A model generated the notes under the pieces. It saw only the letters and a program-made list of their open reading frames with translations, was not told where the DNA came from and did no database searches. A DNA stretch of 64,000 bases from Leptodactylus fallax (Eukaryota > Chordata > Amphibia > Anura > Leptodactylidae), in assembly GCA_947044405.1 (NCBI GenBank), contig CAMRHE010000166.1, positions 1,240,001-1,304,000 on the forward strand, written 5' to 3'. Each line of letters starts with the position of its first letter. Positions within the stretch are counted from its first letter, which is position 1. The translations under genes were made by a program, and so were the position numbers. Shown here piece by piece: positions 1 through 10,036 of the stretch.

Positions 1-218
1 AGGGTCAGTTAGGGATAGTTTTGAGTATATTGTTCATTCAGTGTCCATACTGCAGAAGTGGACAGAGTAAAAGTAGAAACCATTGCAGAATTTGCCTTGA
101 AATTGTTCATGCTATATTGTATATTTTGCTTGTCTTTATCCCTGTCATTTTACTTTCAAATAGCCTTTATTACCTTATAGTAAATATATATTCTTTTCTT
201 GAACTACCGCGTGTGCGT
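1..218. other. Unassigned AT-rich sequence
   Basis: I recognise no coding motif, repeat end or RNA gene here. It lies just downstream, on the minus strand, of a truncated retrotransposon protease fragment, so it may be decayed element sequence or flanking DNA. The short open frame on the plus strand has no recognisable domain. Confidence 0.4.
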
Positions 219-452
219 TCATTTCTGGTTGCGGAGTCCAAACCACCTGCCTTGCTCTCGGTTCACATCTCCCCACAGGGGGTCTGGATAGCGACAATCA
301 TAGTCGGGTAGTCTTAAATCGCCATGTATGCACAGGACCCCGACTGTGCGTCTGGTGACAGTCCTGAAGTCGACACGGGACCCTTTTACGAGGGTCACCC
401 GACTGCCAGAGTCCAGTAGTGCCACCACTGGGCACCCAGCCACGGTCACTTG
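219..452 (-). pseudogene. Ty3/gypsy protease (retropepsin) fragment
   Basis: This frame continues the upstream gag frame directly after its in-frame UGA codon and carries the aspartic protease signature LLDSGS near its start, the motif that gives one catalytic Asp of the retropepsin dimer. In gypsy elements the protease cleaves the Gag-Pol polyprotein inside the particle. The frame ends after roughly 76 residues, and the flap and C-terminal part of a normal protease, the reverse transcriptase, RNase H and integrase are all absent. The frame opens at a GTG with no ATG, so it would be made only by readthrough or fusion with gag. I infer a truncated, inactive copy. Confidence 0.7.
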
Positions 453-1337
453 TCATAGGTGGCGCCCATCATCAGTGTCCGAGGTGGCAGCAGCATAGGC
501 TGGGGCAGCATAGAGGGACATCCTCTGACCCAGACTGCAGTCCATGGGCTCTAAGGCATGGGGACAATTAGCCACAATATGGCCCGGCTCGTGGCAATCC
601 CAGCAGACGACAGTCTCTCTCCTCCTCCCCTGGGTTACTCTCTTATCCTGGGGAGCTCGAGGAATGTTGGCCCTCCGGGCCTTGGGGACTTGTGGAATCT
701 GGGGGGACACCTTCCTGAGGGACTGTGTAGTCCAGTAGCGTTCCACCAACCCCACCAATTCATTGGCGTTAGTTGGGTCTCCATGTCCCACCCACTGTTG
801 GATCTTATCCGGTAAAGCCCTCAGGTACCGGTCTACGACGACCCGCTCCACCACCTGGGATGGGGTCAACCTTTCCGGCTGGAGCCACTTACGGACAAGC
901 TGTACAAGGTGGTGCATCTGTGACCTCGGTGGTAACGCCTCCTGGTATTCCCAATCGTGGACTCTTTGAGCCCGAACGTGCTGGTCCACACCCAGCCGGG
1001 CCAGGATCTCCGCCTTCACCCTCTGGTAGTCGCAAGCATCCTGTTCACTTAGGTCAAAATAGGCTTGCTGGGGCTCGGCGACGAAAAAGGGTGCCAACAC
1101 ATCGGCCCAGAGCTGTCGTGGAAGCCTCTCACGGTTGGCCACTCTTTCAAACCCGGTCAGATAGGCCTCTATGTCGTCCTCTGCCGTCATCTTGGTCAGA
1201 GCTTTACGGACCTCTTTCCTGATGTCCCGCTCTGGCTTTGGTAGATCAGCCTTTTGCTGAGCGGCCAGCAACATCGACAACTGCTTGGTCAGAAGTCGAT
1301 TGGTTTCTTGTTGTGCTGCATTAGCCTGTATCAGCAT
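453..1337 (-). CDS. gag: Ty3/gypsy Gag with SCAN-like capsid domain and CCHC zinc knuckle (Gmr1-like)
   Basis: An open frame of 294 codons encodes a retrotransposon Gag, the structural protein that assembles cytoplasmic particles and binds element RNA. Residues 1-50 are polar and Gln/Lys rich. Residues 80-122 look like a capsid N-terminal segment. Residues about 123-202 (with WLQPERLTP, then RYLRALP and ELVGLVERYW) resemble the SCAN domain. A basic linker follows, and residues 245-258 form a CX2CX4HX4C knuckle, CWDCHEPGHIVANC. From established work, the SCAN domain of vertebrate zinc-finger proteins derives from Gag of Gmr1-like gypsy elements, which fits. The ATG at 1337 lies about 95 bases from the LTR edge. 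The frame ends at a UGA that is in phase with the downstream protease frame. No pol follows, so the locus is a remnant despite the open gag. Confidence 0.8.
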   Translation of the reverse strand: MLIQANAAQQETNRLLTKQLSMLLAAQQKADLPKPERDIRKEVRKALTKMTAEDDIEAYLTGFERVANRERLPRQLWADVLAPFFVAEPQQAYFDLSEQDACDYQRVKAEILARLGVDQHVRAQRVHDWEYQEALPPRSQMHHLVQLVRKWLQPERLTPSQVVERVVVDRYLRALPDKIQQWVGHGDPTNANELVGLVERYWTTQSLRKVSPQIPQVPKARRANIPRAPQDKRVTQGRRRETVVCWDCHEPGHIVANCPHALEPMDCSLGQRMSLYAAPAYAAATSDTDDGRHL

Positions 1338-1410
1338 AACAGGCTAATGCTCTTTATTTCAGTTCTGTCAGCTACAGGACATGCAGCCCATGTATGTCTC
1401 ACTGCACATC

Positions 1411-1430
1411 TGCCCACATTCGAAGCACCA
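1411..1430 (-). promoter_or_regulatory. Possible tRNA primer-binding site of the gypsy element
   Basis: Two bases inside the proposed LTR edge, the minus strand reads TGGTGCTTCGAATGTGGG. It begins with TGG, as expected for pairing with a tRNA CCA end. Position and first bases fit a primer-binding site, but I could not match the rest to a specific tRNA. Confidence 0.3.
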
Positions 1431-1432
1431 TA

Positions 1433-1863
1433 TGTGGGGAACCGCTCAGGTAGATGCTTGGTAGCAGTGCAGGAAACAGGGACACAGAGCCTGGATCACA
1501 CTCAAGTTCAGAGTTTATTCACTTGCAAGTGAGTTAACAGGTGTTGCCTTTACAAAGGCGCAAACAAAGAAAAACAAAACCTTCTCGGCTGAGAAATAAC
1601 TAATACAAAAAGACAATCCCTCTCTATACAAGAGCCTGGCTACCAGACTCTCGTTCTGGTTACATTAGACGGGTGGCACAGATTTACCTTCATGCAGGTT
1701 CAGCTATACAGCTCAGACTGTTCCTCAGTGTAGTGCCACACTTCCTAGTCCTGACACACACCCTATATCAGGCCTTAATTAGTCAGCTGACCTCCCTGCT
1801 GTGGGCTTCTACCAGACACCCTTTAACTGCCTGGCTGGAACATACCTGTTCTCCCAAACCACA
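1433..1863 (-). repeat. Probable 5-prime LTR of the Gmr1-like gypsy element
   Basis: On the minus strand this segment begins TGTGGTTTGGGAG and ends GGTTCCCCACA, giving short inverted TGTGG/CCACA ends, and it lies immediately upstream of the possible primer-binding site and gag. An AATAAA is present about 100 bases before the end, a plausible polyadenylation signal. No second LTR is in the window to confirm the edges. The outer edge could extend to about 2036 if the sequence at 1880-2036 belongs to the LTR. Confidence 0.45.
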
Positions 1864-1879
1864 CCCTTCACTTTCTCAC

Positions 1880-2036
1880 AGCGCACACCCGCGCATTGCT
1901 TTAAAAACCCATTCAAATAAATGGGTTTTTAAGCAGTGCATTGCTAACCTTTCGCTATCCAGTCCCTATCCAGTTTTCCGAGATTTTCAGTCAGATTTGC
2001 GGCGGATGGACTCTGGCGCAAGTGTGAACCCACCCT
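1880..2036. repeat. Truncated MITE with TTCACACTTGCG end
   Basis: This contains AAAAACCCATT and its near-mirror AATGGGTTTTT, and ends GCGCAAGTGTGAACCCACCC. The copy at 13068-13316 shares the internal mirror and the terminal motif TTCACACTTGCGCC. The right side is cut by the Tc1 element beginning at about 2036. Confidence 0.55.
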
Positions 2037-3558
2037 AACACAAAAACTTTTTCTCCACTCATGGTTAGTGGTTGGTTGAAGCCATTTATTGTCAAACTTT
2101 TGTGTTTTCTCTTTTTAAATCATAATGACAACCAAAAACATCAAAATGACCCTGTTCAAAAGTTCACATACCCTGGTGATTTTGGCCTGATAACAAGCCC
2201 AGAAGTTGACACAAAGGGGTTTGAATGGCTACTAAAAGTAACATCCTCACCTGTGATCTGTTTGCTTGTAATCAGTGTGTGTGCATAAAAGCTGAGTGAG
2301 TTTCTGGGATCCAGACAACTTTCCTCCAGCCACTGACGTTTCTGGATTGTGAGTCATGGGGAAAGCAAAAGAATTGGCCACGGATCTACGGGAAAAGGTA
2401 GTTGAACTGTATAAAACAGAAAGATACAAAAAGATATCCAAGGAATTGATAATACCAGTCAGCAGTGTTCAAACTGTGATTAACAAATGGTAGACCAACC
2501 AAAATTTTGGCCACAACTGCCTGGAAAATTGTTCGGGATGCAAAGAAAAACCCACACATAATATCAGCTGAAATACAGGACTTTCTGAAAACTATCGGTG
2601 TGGTTGTTTCAAGATGCACAATAAGGAGGCACTTGAAGAAAAATGGGCTGCATGTTCGAGTTGCCAGAAGAAAGCCATTACTACACAAATGCCGCAAAGA
2701 ATCTCACCTTCAATACACCAAACAGCACAGAGACAAGCCTCAAAACTTCTGGAACAAGGTAATTTGGTGTGATGAGACAAAAATCGAACTTTTTGGCCAC
2801 AACCATAAACGTTATGTTTGGAGAGGTGTCAACAAGGCCTATGATGAAAGGAACACCATTCCTACTGTAAAGCACGGAGGTGGATCACTGACGATGTGGG
2901 GATGTGTGAGCTTCAAAGGCACAGGAAACTTGGTCAAAGTTGAAGGAAAGATGAATGCAGCACGTTATCAGAAAATACTGGAGGCAAATTTGCACTCATC
3001 AGCCAGGAAGCTGCGCATGGGACATACTTGGACGTTCCAACATTACAATGATCCAAAACACAAGGCCAAGTCGACCTGTCATTGGCTACAGCAGAAGAAA
3101 GTGAAGGTTCTGGAGTGGCCATCTCAGTCTCCTGACCTCAATATTATTGAGCCACTCTGGGGAGATCTCAAGCGCACAGTACATGCAAGACTGCCCAGGA
3201 ATTTACAGGAACTGGAGACTTGTTGCCAAGAAGAATGGGCAGTTTTACCATCTGAGAAAATAAAGAGCCTCATCCACAACTACCACAAAAGACTTCAAGC
3301 TGTCATTGATGATAGAGGGGGCAACACACGGTATTAAGAACTGGGGTATGTGAACTTTTGAACTGGGTCATTTTGATGTTTTTGGTTGTCATTATGATTT
3401 AAAAAGAGAAAACACAGAAGTTTGACAATAAATGGCTTCAACCAACCACTAACCATGAGTGGAGAAAAAGTTTTTGTGTTATCATTTATATTCTCTAAAA
3501 AAAGGCCAAAAAAACAAAAAAAAATCTGCTGGGGTATCTAAACTTTTTAGCACAACTG
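2036..3558 (+). mobile_element. Tc1/mariner element, left end truncated
   Basis: The right end finishes AAACTTTTTAGCACAACTG next to a TA dinucleotide, the Tc1/mariner target. The left side matches the inverse of the right side only from about 2036, so the outer ~100 bases of the left terminal repeat are missing. Long inverted repeats (about 2036-2175 and 3340-3480) bracket the transposase remnant. A short, internally deleted relative lies at 8823-9204. Confidence 0.85.
2356..3337 (+). pseudogene. Tc1 DD34E transposase, inactivated
   Basis: The frame starts at ATG 2356 with an N-terminal helix-turn-helix (KELATDLREKVVELYKTE), meets a TAG near 2491, and resumes in a shifted frame around 2507 as about 276 residues to the terminal NTRY. 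Tc1 transposases cut and paste the element in the nucleus. The first catalytic Asp is present in WCDETKIELFG and the Glu in NIIEPLW. The second Asp is replaced: the usual QDNDPKH reads HYNDPKH, with Tyr at the catalytic position, and 34 residues separate that site from the Glu. The frame break plus the lost catalytic residue make the copy dead; family membership is not in doubt. Confidence 0.85.
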
Positions 3559-3560
3559 TA

Positions 3561-3653
3561 TGCCTTTTGAAGATCAGTTTATCTTCAACTTGCTTAACTG
3601 TTCACAATAACAGTCATTTTGACCAGGAGTGTCCAAACTTTTGCATGCAACTG
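3561..3653 (+). mobile_element. Right-end remnant of another Tc1-like family
   Basis: The segment ends with GTCCAAACTTTTGCATGCAACTG followed by TA, a typical Tc1-like terminus different from that of the element just to its left. The TA at 3559-3560 joins the two, consistent with the younger element having landed in this older one. Confidence 0.5.
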
Positions 3654-3678
3654 TAACAAGCATTTCCTGCCTTTACGC

Positions 3679-3912
3679 TAGGTTCACACTAGCGTTCAGG
3701 TTTCTGTTCCTTGGGTCCACTTGGGGACCCGAAAAACAGAAACCCTAACCGCTTAAAAGCGGTTACCCGCAGACTCCATTGACTATAATGGGGTCTTCTG
3801 GTTTCCGCCTGAAATCGGCAGAGAGAAAAGTCCTGCTTGCAGGACTTTTCTCTCCGCCTACTTTAAGCGGAATGGGGGATGGAGTCCCCGAACGCTAGTG
3901 TGAACCGACCCT
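3679..3912. repeat. MITE with TAGGTTCACACTAGCG ends
   Basis: It opens TAGGTTCACACTAGCGTT and closes AACGCTAGTGTGAACCGACC, giving terminal inverted repeats of about 18 bp. Internally AAAAGTCCTGCTTGCAGGAC forms a small foldback. Close relatives lie at 23660-23866 (complete) and 5912-5965 (left end only). No coding capacity. Superfamily not assigned. Confidence 0.7.
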
Positions 3913-4125
3913 TTGTCACATTTTCTTAGTTCTAGGAAAACCCCTTTAAGTAAGAACAGAGAACAGAGAAAGTTCAAAGGACATACAGAGGTTACAGTAA
4001 AAAGGGAATAACTGTCTGACTAGTGGGTGTCTGATCCCCAATTTATTATCATAGGAATACCCCTTTAAAATGTGTGAACGTCAGCTTTGTATGTTCTTCC
4101 TTTTCTTAGTGCAGCATGAAACCTC
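3913..4125. other. Non-coding stretch
   Basis: Only two isolated MITE-like ends (ACCCCTTTAA at about 3940 and 4060) can be seen. No gene. Confidence 0.4.
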
Positions 4126-5501
4126 TTAAAGAAGACCTTTCACCACCTCCAACAAGCCCAGCTCTTTACATCATCTAATAGATGCCAGCCCACTTATTCT
4201 GGCACAGTTGGATTTTTTTTTTTCTCTAGCCCCACCATTCCTGAGCAATCAATGCTCTTAGTTTTGCTGCCTGATATGCTATTTAGACTCTGTACTGTCA
4301 GAAGGGAGGTATCAGGCAGGAGCAGACAAGGGCTCTGACACTGGCGACACTGGCTGCTTCTGATTGAAACTCTGAATCACAGACCCCCCCCCCCCCCGCC
4401 TGACTCTGCGCTTCTGACATTATAGAGCTTAAAGGGGACCTTTCATGTCCTCATGAAAGTGCAATTTTACACCGCTAGAAAGCTGACAGTGCACTGAATT
4501 CAGCGCACTGTCGTCTTTCTAGCGGTATATAAAACCGCCCTTTCATGAGGACATGAAAGGTCCTCTTTAACTCCCTACAGTTTGGACAAGAAGGACTCGG
4601 GTCTTGAGGTAAGTGCATTACTGTTCACCCCGAATACAGCCTGTTTAAAGACACTGTAACTTTAAACGGCTTTAAAACAAGATCAAGATCATGTCTGTAT
4701 CCCCCATAGATTTAGAGATATCAATAGTTAAAGTAGAGGTGCATATACTCGCACATTCGGTTTAATCAATGTGCAGGAGAACACAAACTGCCGAAAGTGC
4801 AGAGAGAAGAGACAATTATTTTATTATCCTGCCCCTGTCACTTCAGATAACCCCAGTGGAGAGGATACCATGTACTTTTGTTCGTGATATCAACCTCCCC
4901 CCCATTATCATTCAGAAGCATACTTGCCATTTAAACCCTTATATGCTGTGGTCAATGCTGAGTCGTTTTACAGAAAAAAGGACTTTTTTTCCCCCTTTCT
5001 CCCTGAAAAAAAAGGAAATAAAAAACACACAGTTGGTATCACCACATCTGTAAGAACCCCTAAAATAAAATTAGTATGTTATTTATTCTACATGATAAAA
5101 ATTAAAATTCAGATGCAAAAAATTTTTTTTTTGAGAGAGGGATGAATATGAGTGAATATAGAGAGGGATAACATGTTACTGGTTTAAGGCTAAATGTGTT
5201 AGATTGCTAAAGGGTTAAAAGGCACATAAGGCACTGGAGTTACATGCCAATATTATTTATTTCAGCCATAAATTCAAAATCTGCAATAAAAAAAAAAGCG
5301 ACAATTTCGGGAGGGTTTTTCCAATTTTAATCTCACTGTTAGTGGGTTAAACAGCACATCAGGAACCAAAAATAATTGCACTTGTTGCTCGGGAACGGTG
5401 AAGGCTAGACAAAAATTTCTATCTGTGCTGGAATCAGAACAGCGCCTATTAACGTATGTTAAGAACTTGAATTGGAGGAGGTGGTGAAAGGTCCTCTTTA
5501 A
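4126..5501. mobile_element. TTAA-target MITE composite with nested insertions
   Basis: TTAA (4126-4129 and 5498-5501) flanks inverted ends AGAAGACCTTTCACCACCTC and, reversed on the right, AGAGGACCTTTCACCACCTC. TTAA targets are known for piggyBac and Kolobok; the AGRRGACC start leads me to favour a Kolobok-like non-autonomous element (inference). A related copy at about 63020-63262 lacks roughly 0.9 kb that sits here between 4429 and 5349, so that part is inserted sequence, including the foldback at 4433-4566. A poly-C run lies at about 4385. Confidence 0.65.
4433..4566. mobile_element. 134-bp foldback MITE in TTAA sites
   Basis: Flanked by TTAA on both sides (4429-4432 and 4567-4570). The ends are AGGGGACCTTTCATGTCC and, reversed, AGAGGACCTTTCATGTCC, and the pairing continues through CTCATGAAAG and the CCGCTAGAAAG/CTTTCTAGCGG segment, so nearly the whole element folds on itself. 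It is nested inside the larger TTAA element. Confidence 0.7.
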
Positions 5502-5512
5502 ATATTGGTAGG

Positions 5513-5850
5513 ATCACTATCCACAGGAAAGGTCATCAGTATCTGATCTGTGGGAGTCCAATACTGATACCCGCACAGATCCACGGATACACCTGCCTCT
5601 GCGTTCTAGACACTACAGCATAGTGCAGGGAACAGAAGCAGCTCTGCTACTATTCAAATCATAGGAGCGGAGCTGCAATTTTCTGGTGTCACTGCTATAC
5701 AATAGATGGCTTCTTATGGGAACTGCATCTCTCCTCCCATTACTTGAATAGAAGCAGAGCTGCTTCTGCTCCCATATACTGCTGTAACTTTTGGGACATG
5801 CAGTTAGCCAGATCGGTGGATCTGTGCGGGTATGGGTGTTGGACCACTAC
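5513..5850. repeat. Dispersed MITE with GATCTGTG inverted arms
   Basis: The arms CTGATACCCGCACAGATCCA and TGGATCTGTGCGGGTATGGG face each other about 230 bases apart. The centre holds a smaller mirror around AATAGAAGCAGAGCTGCTTC. Related fragments are at 22187-22420 and about 47100-47640. Confidence 0.5.
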
Positions 5851-5911
5851 ACATTAGATAAGAATGTATCAATAATGCACTTGGGGCCAGAAAAACCCTT
5901 AACACCCTTTC

Positions 5912-5965
5912 TTACGATAGGTTCACACCTGCGCCTAGGGTTCCGTTCTTCGGGTCCGCTTAAAA
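5912..5965. repeat. Left-end fragment of the GGTTCACAC MITE
   Basis: TAGGTTCACACCTGCGCC and the following GGGTTCCGTTCTTCGGGTCC match the left end of the family seen complete at 23660-23866. The rest is missing. Confidence 0.45.
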
Positions 5966-6140
5966 AGCCTTCATAGTGGCAGTAGTTTTTGGAAGATCTG
6001 ATCTGGATCTGGCTAAAACTAGAGATTGAGTGAACATACTTGTAACAAGCCAGGTTCGACCCGCATATTCCAAATTATTTGTTTTCTTACAAAACCAAAC
6101 AAACGTAGATTCGTTTCGGTGAACTAAAATGGGCGCCGCA

Positions 6141-6390
6141 TTATACTCTGGGGTCTCTTTAGACCCCAGAGTATATAATAGGTAGAGACCCAGGGGAGGT
6201 GACAAAAAAAAAAAAAATACTCGCCTTCCATTACCTTTTTTGGGCCTCCTTGCAAGCAGACAGGCAGAAAGAGAGCGTTGGACGCCACGAGCAGGCCCAA
6301 AAGAGGTAATGGAAGGTGATTATGAATGTTTTTTTATTTTTGTCATCTCCCCTGGGTATCCATCTATTATAGTCTGGGGTCTGAAGATAG
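6141..6390. repeat. Hairpin-bounded core module (partial)
   Basis: A hairpin at 6143-6174 (ACTCTGGGGTCT / AGACCCCAGAGT, 4-base loop) is followed by a core with inverted edges (CTTCCATTACC and GGTAATGGAAG) and then a decayed second hairpin near 6365-6390. The same hairpin and the adjoining AGACCCAGGGGAGGTGAC recur inside the hAT-like elements at 25101, 34336 and 49505. Here I cannot find TIRs or a minisatellite, so this is an isolated module. Confidence 0.55.
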
Positions 6391-6449
6391 GTTCCACCAT
6401 CTCTAGCTGGCGCAGCAGCTCTGTTTATCAAGGAGGTACTGGATGATCA

Positions 6450-7929
6450 TGTGAGCACTGGGTCCAACAGCTCTGCTGCTTCCTCTATTCACTACATAAT
6501 GCTCAATCAGTGCTATGTAGTGAGTAATGGAGAAAACTGAAGTGGTAATGTCAGAGCTGACAACTGCTACTGATGGTGTCAGATCAGCTCTGGAACAAAC
6601 ACCATCTTCATTCTGTAATAGTATAGCATTTCACCCAGGGGTTTTTTTGAGACAAGGTTCAAATATACATGGTTGTCTGTTTGTTTCGACCCCTTTTCAA
6701 TTGCATAATGATTTAGTATTGACTTCAATGGGAGTAGAGCTGCAGTTCTGGACACAACACAGGGCATGGAGCCAGCTACCTGCAACCCTGTGTTGTGTAT
6801 AGTACAAGCATCAAAAGTGGGCCCAAACAACTGATCCATGTGGTGCCACCTGTCAGCCCCACACGGATTTATAAAAATAATGTCCAACCCCTTTAATACA
6901 ATAAATAGGGAGAGCATGGGAAGGAGATTTCTGCTTTTTGTTCTGGTCTAAATTTATTTGAATATGTTATCTAGGGTTTCATGCTCTAAGCCACATTCTT
7001 TGATATTAACCACACCCTTTATAAAGACCACTCCCCTTTTTGCCGAAACCCGCTATTTCGCTTTGTCAAGAGGTCTCCCAGGTTTACGTATCTGTGAACG
7101 TGTTTTTAAAATGGCCCAGAAAATGCAATTATATCCTGATATATGTTGAATATTGTAACCTTAGGCCATTGTAACTTGAGAGATCACAAATCTAATTCTG
7201 TTACTGATGCGTGAAGTATCAGTCTGAATTGTTGGACTTGCATGACTGATTTGATGAGACAGCAGAAATCTTCTAGCACCAGCAGAGACAAGAAAGAACT
7301 TGACTGTTTTACAATCACTAACCAAATTCTTTCTCCTTTAAAATATTCCCCATCGCATAGTATTTCACTTTTCCACTTGACTGCAATTCATCATTCTACC
7401 ACATGAACTTGGCCTGCGATCAAATGCTTCTTTCATAATGCCTGGAACATGATACAATGCCAAGATGACACTCAGACTATCATATTGGGTTATTCTGGCA
7501 GAAGAGAATAAGGAAACATTGAGGCAGTGACACACATTTTGGGAGAAGGCAACAATAACCCAATGACACCTACAGATGTAGCAAACTTTAAATCGAATTT
7601 TATACTATGGCATATTTAGTTTTTTTCTGGTGTGTTCCTTTAAGTGTTATAGAATCAGCAATGGCCATTGAAACAAGTTTAAAAGGACCTCTAGGCTCCC
7701 TCTAAGGCTTATGTTGATCAATTGCCTAATAATCATCTTTTTCTTACTGTACTTTTCAATCAATGAGCTTTTTGGACAACAAGGGTGTTGCCGCTGAACT
7801 CTTTGGAACAACAGCACTGCCCTTGTTGCTCTAAAGAGATCATTTGCATATCGACAAAAACAGTGATATGAGTTCTCCAAGGCTCCTTTGCACACCTACA
7901 AGTTAGGTCCCTTATCCCATTCTAAATTC
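6450..7929. other. Non-coding stretch, sparse old repeats
   Basis: Open frames here are short and lack recognisable domains. MITE-like pieces occur near 6720-6895 (a TTCAATGGGAGTAGAGCTGC segment, and CCCTTTAATA at the end). No exon, RNA gene or coding motif could be supported. Confidence 0.4.
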
Positions 7930-8131
7930 ATAAGCATTACTATGAGTTGGTCCATCTTTGTTGCTAAAACAACTTCCCCTTTCTACAAAATTTTGGAGTG
8001 TGTCTGTGGTTTTTTTTTACCCATTCATCCAGAAGAGCATTTCTAACACTGATGTTAGATGAATGAGTCTTGCTTGTAATCTCCATTCTAGTTCATCCCA
8101 AAAGGTGTTTGATGGGGTTGATGTCAGGGAT
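7930..8131 (-). pseudogene. Tc1-like transposase C-terminal remnant
   Basis: On the minus strand the sequence reads through a decayed version of the Tc1 C-terminal block: PDINPIKHL (normally [10 protein letters not shown]), then a stretch resembling the region ahead of the transposase end. The catalytic Glu position reads Lys and the frame is broken. It is cut at 8131 by the start of a hAT-like element, so it predates that insertion. Confidence 0.6.
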
Positions 8132-8822
8132 CAGAGGCGTAATGATCGTGGGCTTCTGGCGGTCCCCACCATCCTCTTCAGTCCTCTTCTGCCTGTGACT
8201 TTAGGTCACACGTCTGTGATTAGGTCTGTGAATGGGCCTTAGTGGTCGCATGGGTTGCACCAGCATGAAGACATCAGTGCATCCCATGTGACTGCTGAGG
8301 CCCAATCACAGACCCCAGTGGTGACCTCTGAGTCATGTGACCTCAGTCGCAGGCAGAAGAGGACCGAAGAGGATGCTAGAGAGCGCCAGACGGAGCAAGG
8401 ATGCCCAGGAGAGGTGAGGAAAGATGAGTATAAGTGTTTGTTATTTTTAATCACCTCCACTGGGCCTCTACTTATTATACTCTCGGGTCTGAGAAGACCA
8501 CAGAGTATAATAATAGTACCGAAAGGGACGAACCTCACAAATATTTGTTGAATTTCATGGGGTTCTCCTGAAGAGGCTTGAGGGGGGCTCTTGGGAACAT
8601 TTTACACTGTGTGGGACCAAAGTGGGGAGCATATTATACTGTGTGGAAACCACTGTGGAGCATATTATACTGTGTGGGGACCACTGTGGAGCATATTATA
8701 CTGTGTGGGGGGCACTGTGGAGCATATTATACTGTGTGAGGGCTACTGTGGAGCATATTATACTGTGTGGGAGCCACTGTGGAGCATTTGATTGTATGTC
8801 ATTCAATTGCATGTCCAAACTG
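8132..8822. mobile_element. hAT-like MITE, right end lost, with minisatellite
   Basis: It starts CAGAGGCGTAATGATCG, a hAT-type terminus that interrupts the Tc1 remnant. It contains a GC-rich core (8160-8430), a hairpin at 8472-8513 (TTATTATACTCTCGGGTCT and its mirror) and a 31-bp minisatellite (8597-8790). No matching right end is found before the Tc1 sequence begins at about 8823, so the right side is truncated. No transposase is encoded. Confidence 0.6.
8597..8790. repeat. 31-bp minisatellite, about six units
   Basis: Units read approximately GGAGCATATTATACTGTGTG plus GGGACCACTGT, at 31-base spacing. The same unit, in either orientation, recurs at 12471-12720, 34520-34830, 47860-48365 and 50280-51790. 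Because 31 is not a multiple of three, long spurious open frames appear. Confidence 0.85.
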
Positions 8823-9204
8823 TATTCCAGTCAGTGGCTGGAGGAAAGATGTCTGGATCCCAGAAACTCACTCAGCTTTTATGCACACACACTGATTACA
8901 AGCAAACAGGTCACAGGTGAGGATGTTACCTTTAGTAGCCATTCAAACCCCTTTGTGTCAACTTCTGGGCATGTTATCAGGCCAAAATCACCAGGGTATG
9001 TGAACTTTTGAACTGGGTCATTTTGATGTTTTTGGTTGTCATTATGATTTAAAAAAAAAGAAAATACAGAAGTTTGACAATAAATGGCTTCAACCAACCA
9101 CTAACCATGAGTGGAGAAAACGTTTGTGTTATCATTCATATTCTCTGAAAAAAGGCCAAAAAAACAAAAGATCTCCCGGGTATGTAAACTTTTTAGCACA
9201 ACTG
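8823..9204 (-). mobile_element. Internally deleted Tc1 relative of the 2036-3558 element
   Basis: Read on the minus strand, it holds the left terminal repeat (beginning CAGTTGTGCTAAAAAGTTTA) and the 5-prime untranslated part of the 2036-3558 family, stopping at the point that corresponds to just before the transposase start. The transposase and right repeat are absent. TA follows the outer end at 9205-9206. Confidence 0.8.
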
Positions 9205-9241
9205 TATCTTCATTGTTTGCTTATTTATATTGAATGGTATG

Positions 9242-9267
9242 ATCATGTGATCAAATGATCACATGAT
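9242..9267. repeat. Short perfect palindrome
   Basis: ATCATGTGATCA and TGATCACATGAT flank a 2-base spacer. It could form a small hairpin; no function is evident. Confidence 0.6.
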
Positions 9268-9374
9268 GGTATGATCAAATGCCTATGTCATTATACAGTG
9301 GAATCTGTCAAAGGTATACATTAGGGAGTCCCCTCCCACTGCAGAAATGTAGTATGATAGCAATTTAATATCTG

Positions 9375-10036
9375 TGTGAGGGAATTGTCAGTTGAGCAAT
9401 TCCCCAGTGCTGCTGCAGAACCCTGGGGGGGAGGGGCACAACAAGACAGTGAGACCTAAAGCTGAACCCCCCCCACTGGCCCTGCCTCTTGCCTGACTGT
9501 CCTAGGTGACAGCCGACAACTTGGAGTCGGTCCCTACTCTGAATAAGTGACAACACAGAACACAGACCGGACAAACAACAACAAAAGGGAGATCAGCAAG
9601 CCAAGGGGTCGATAACAGTCAAGCAATGCAGTACAAAATCACAATCAAAGAGAATAGTCAAAGTCAAAGCCAGAGGTCAGGAATAAGAATACCGGTAATA
9701 GAAGAAAAGGAGCTAGCAGGGACAAGTCACAAGACAGAACTCAATAGCCAGCACCCATATGAGGGCTGATGACCTGTTTATAGCAAGTCCAGGACAACCC
9801 CAGACTTGATTGGTAGTCCGGCTGTCAATCACACAGACAAGGCTAAGAACTATTGAGGAGCCGAAAGAAACAAGGTGCAGGAGACGGGTGTGGCTGAAAT
9901 TCAATTACATAGTCTAGGACAGTGTTCAGACTGAGCAACAAGAATTTTAAACAAGAAATCAAACTGAACATGCCTCCTGCGCTGCAGTGTATGGGCGGAG
10001 GGTGGTGCAGAGACCCGAACAGGCAGAGACGTTACA
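9375..10036 (-). repeat. Solo LTR, gypsy family of the 44-46 kb element
   Basis: On the minus strand it runs from TGTAACGTCTCTGCC to AATTCCCTCACA, 662 bp, flanked by a perfect 5-bp duplication ATCTG (9370-9374 and 10037-10041). It aligns throughout with the LTR at 17612-18275, and its start aligns with the LTR at 45826-46472. LTR promoters drive element transcription; a solo LTR arises by recombination between two LTRs of one insertion. Confidence 0.85.

Noticed and set aside
773..1222. 149-residue plus-strand open frame
   Set aside because: It is antisense to the gypsy gag frame, with low-complexity Pro/Arg content.
453..1337. Gag frame as a domesticated host SCAN-type gene
   Set aside because: An LTR, possible primer site and protease remnant in the expected positions identify it as element sequence; nothing shows domestication.
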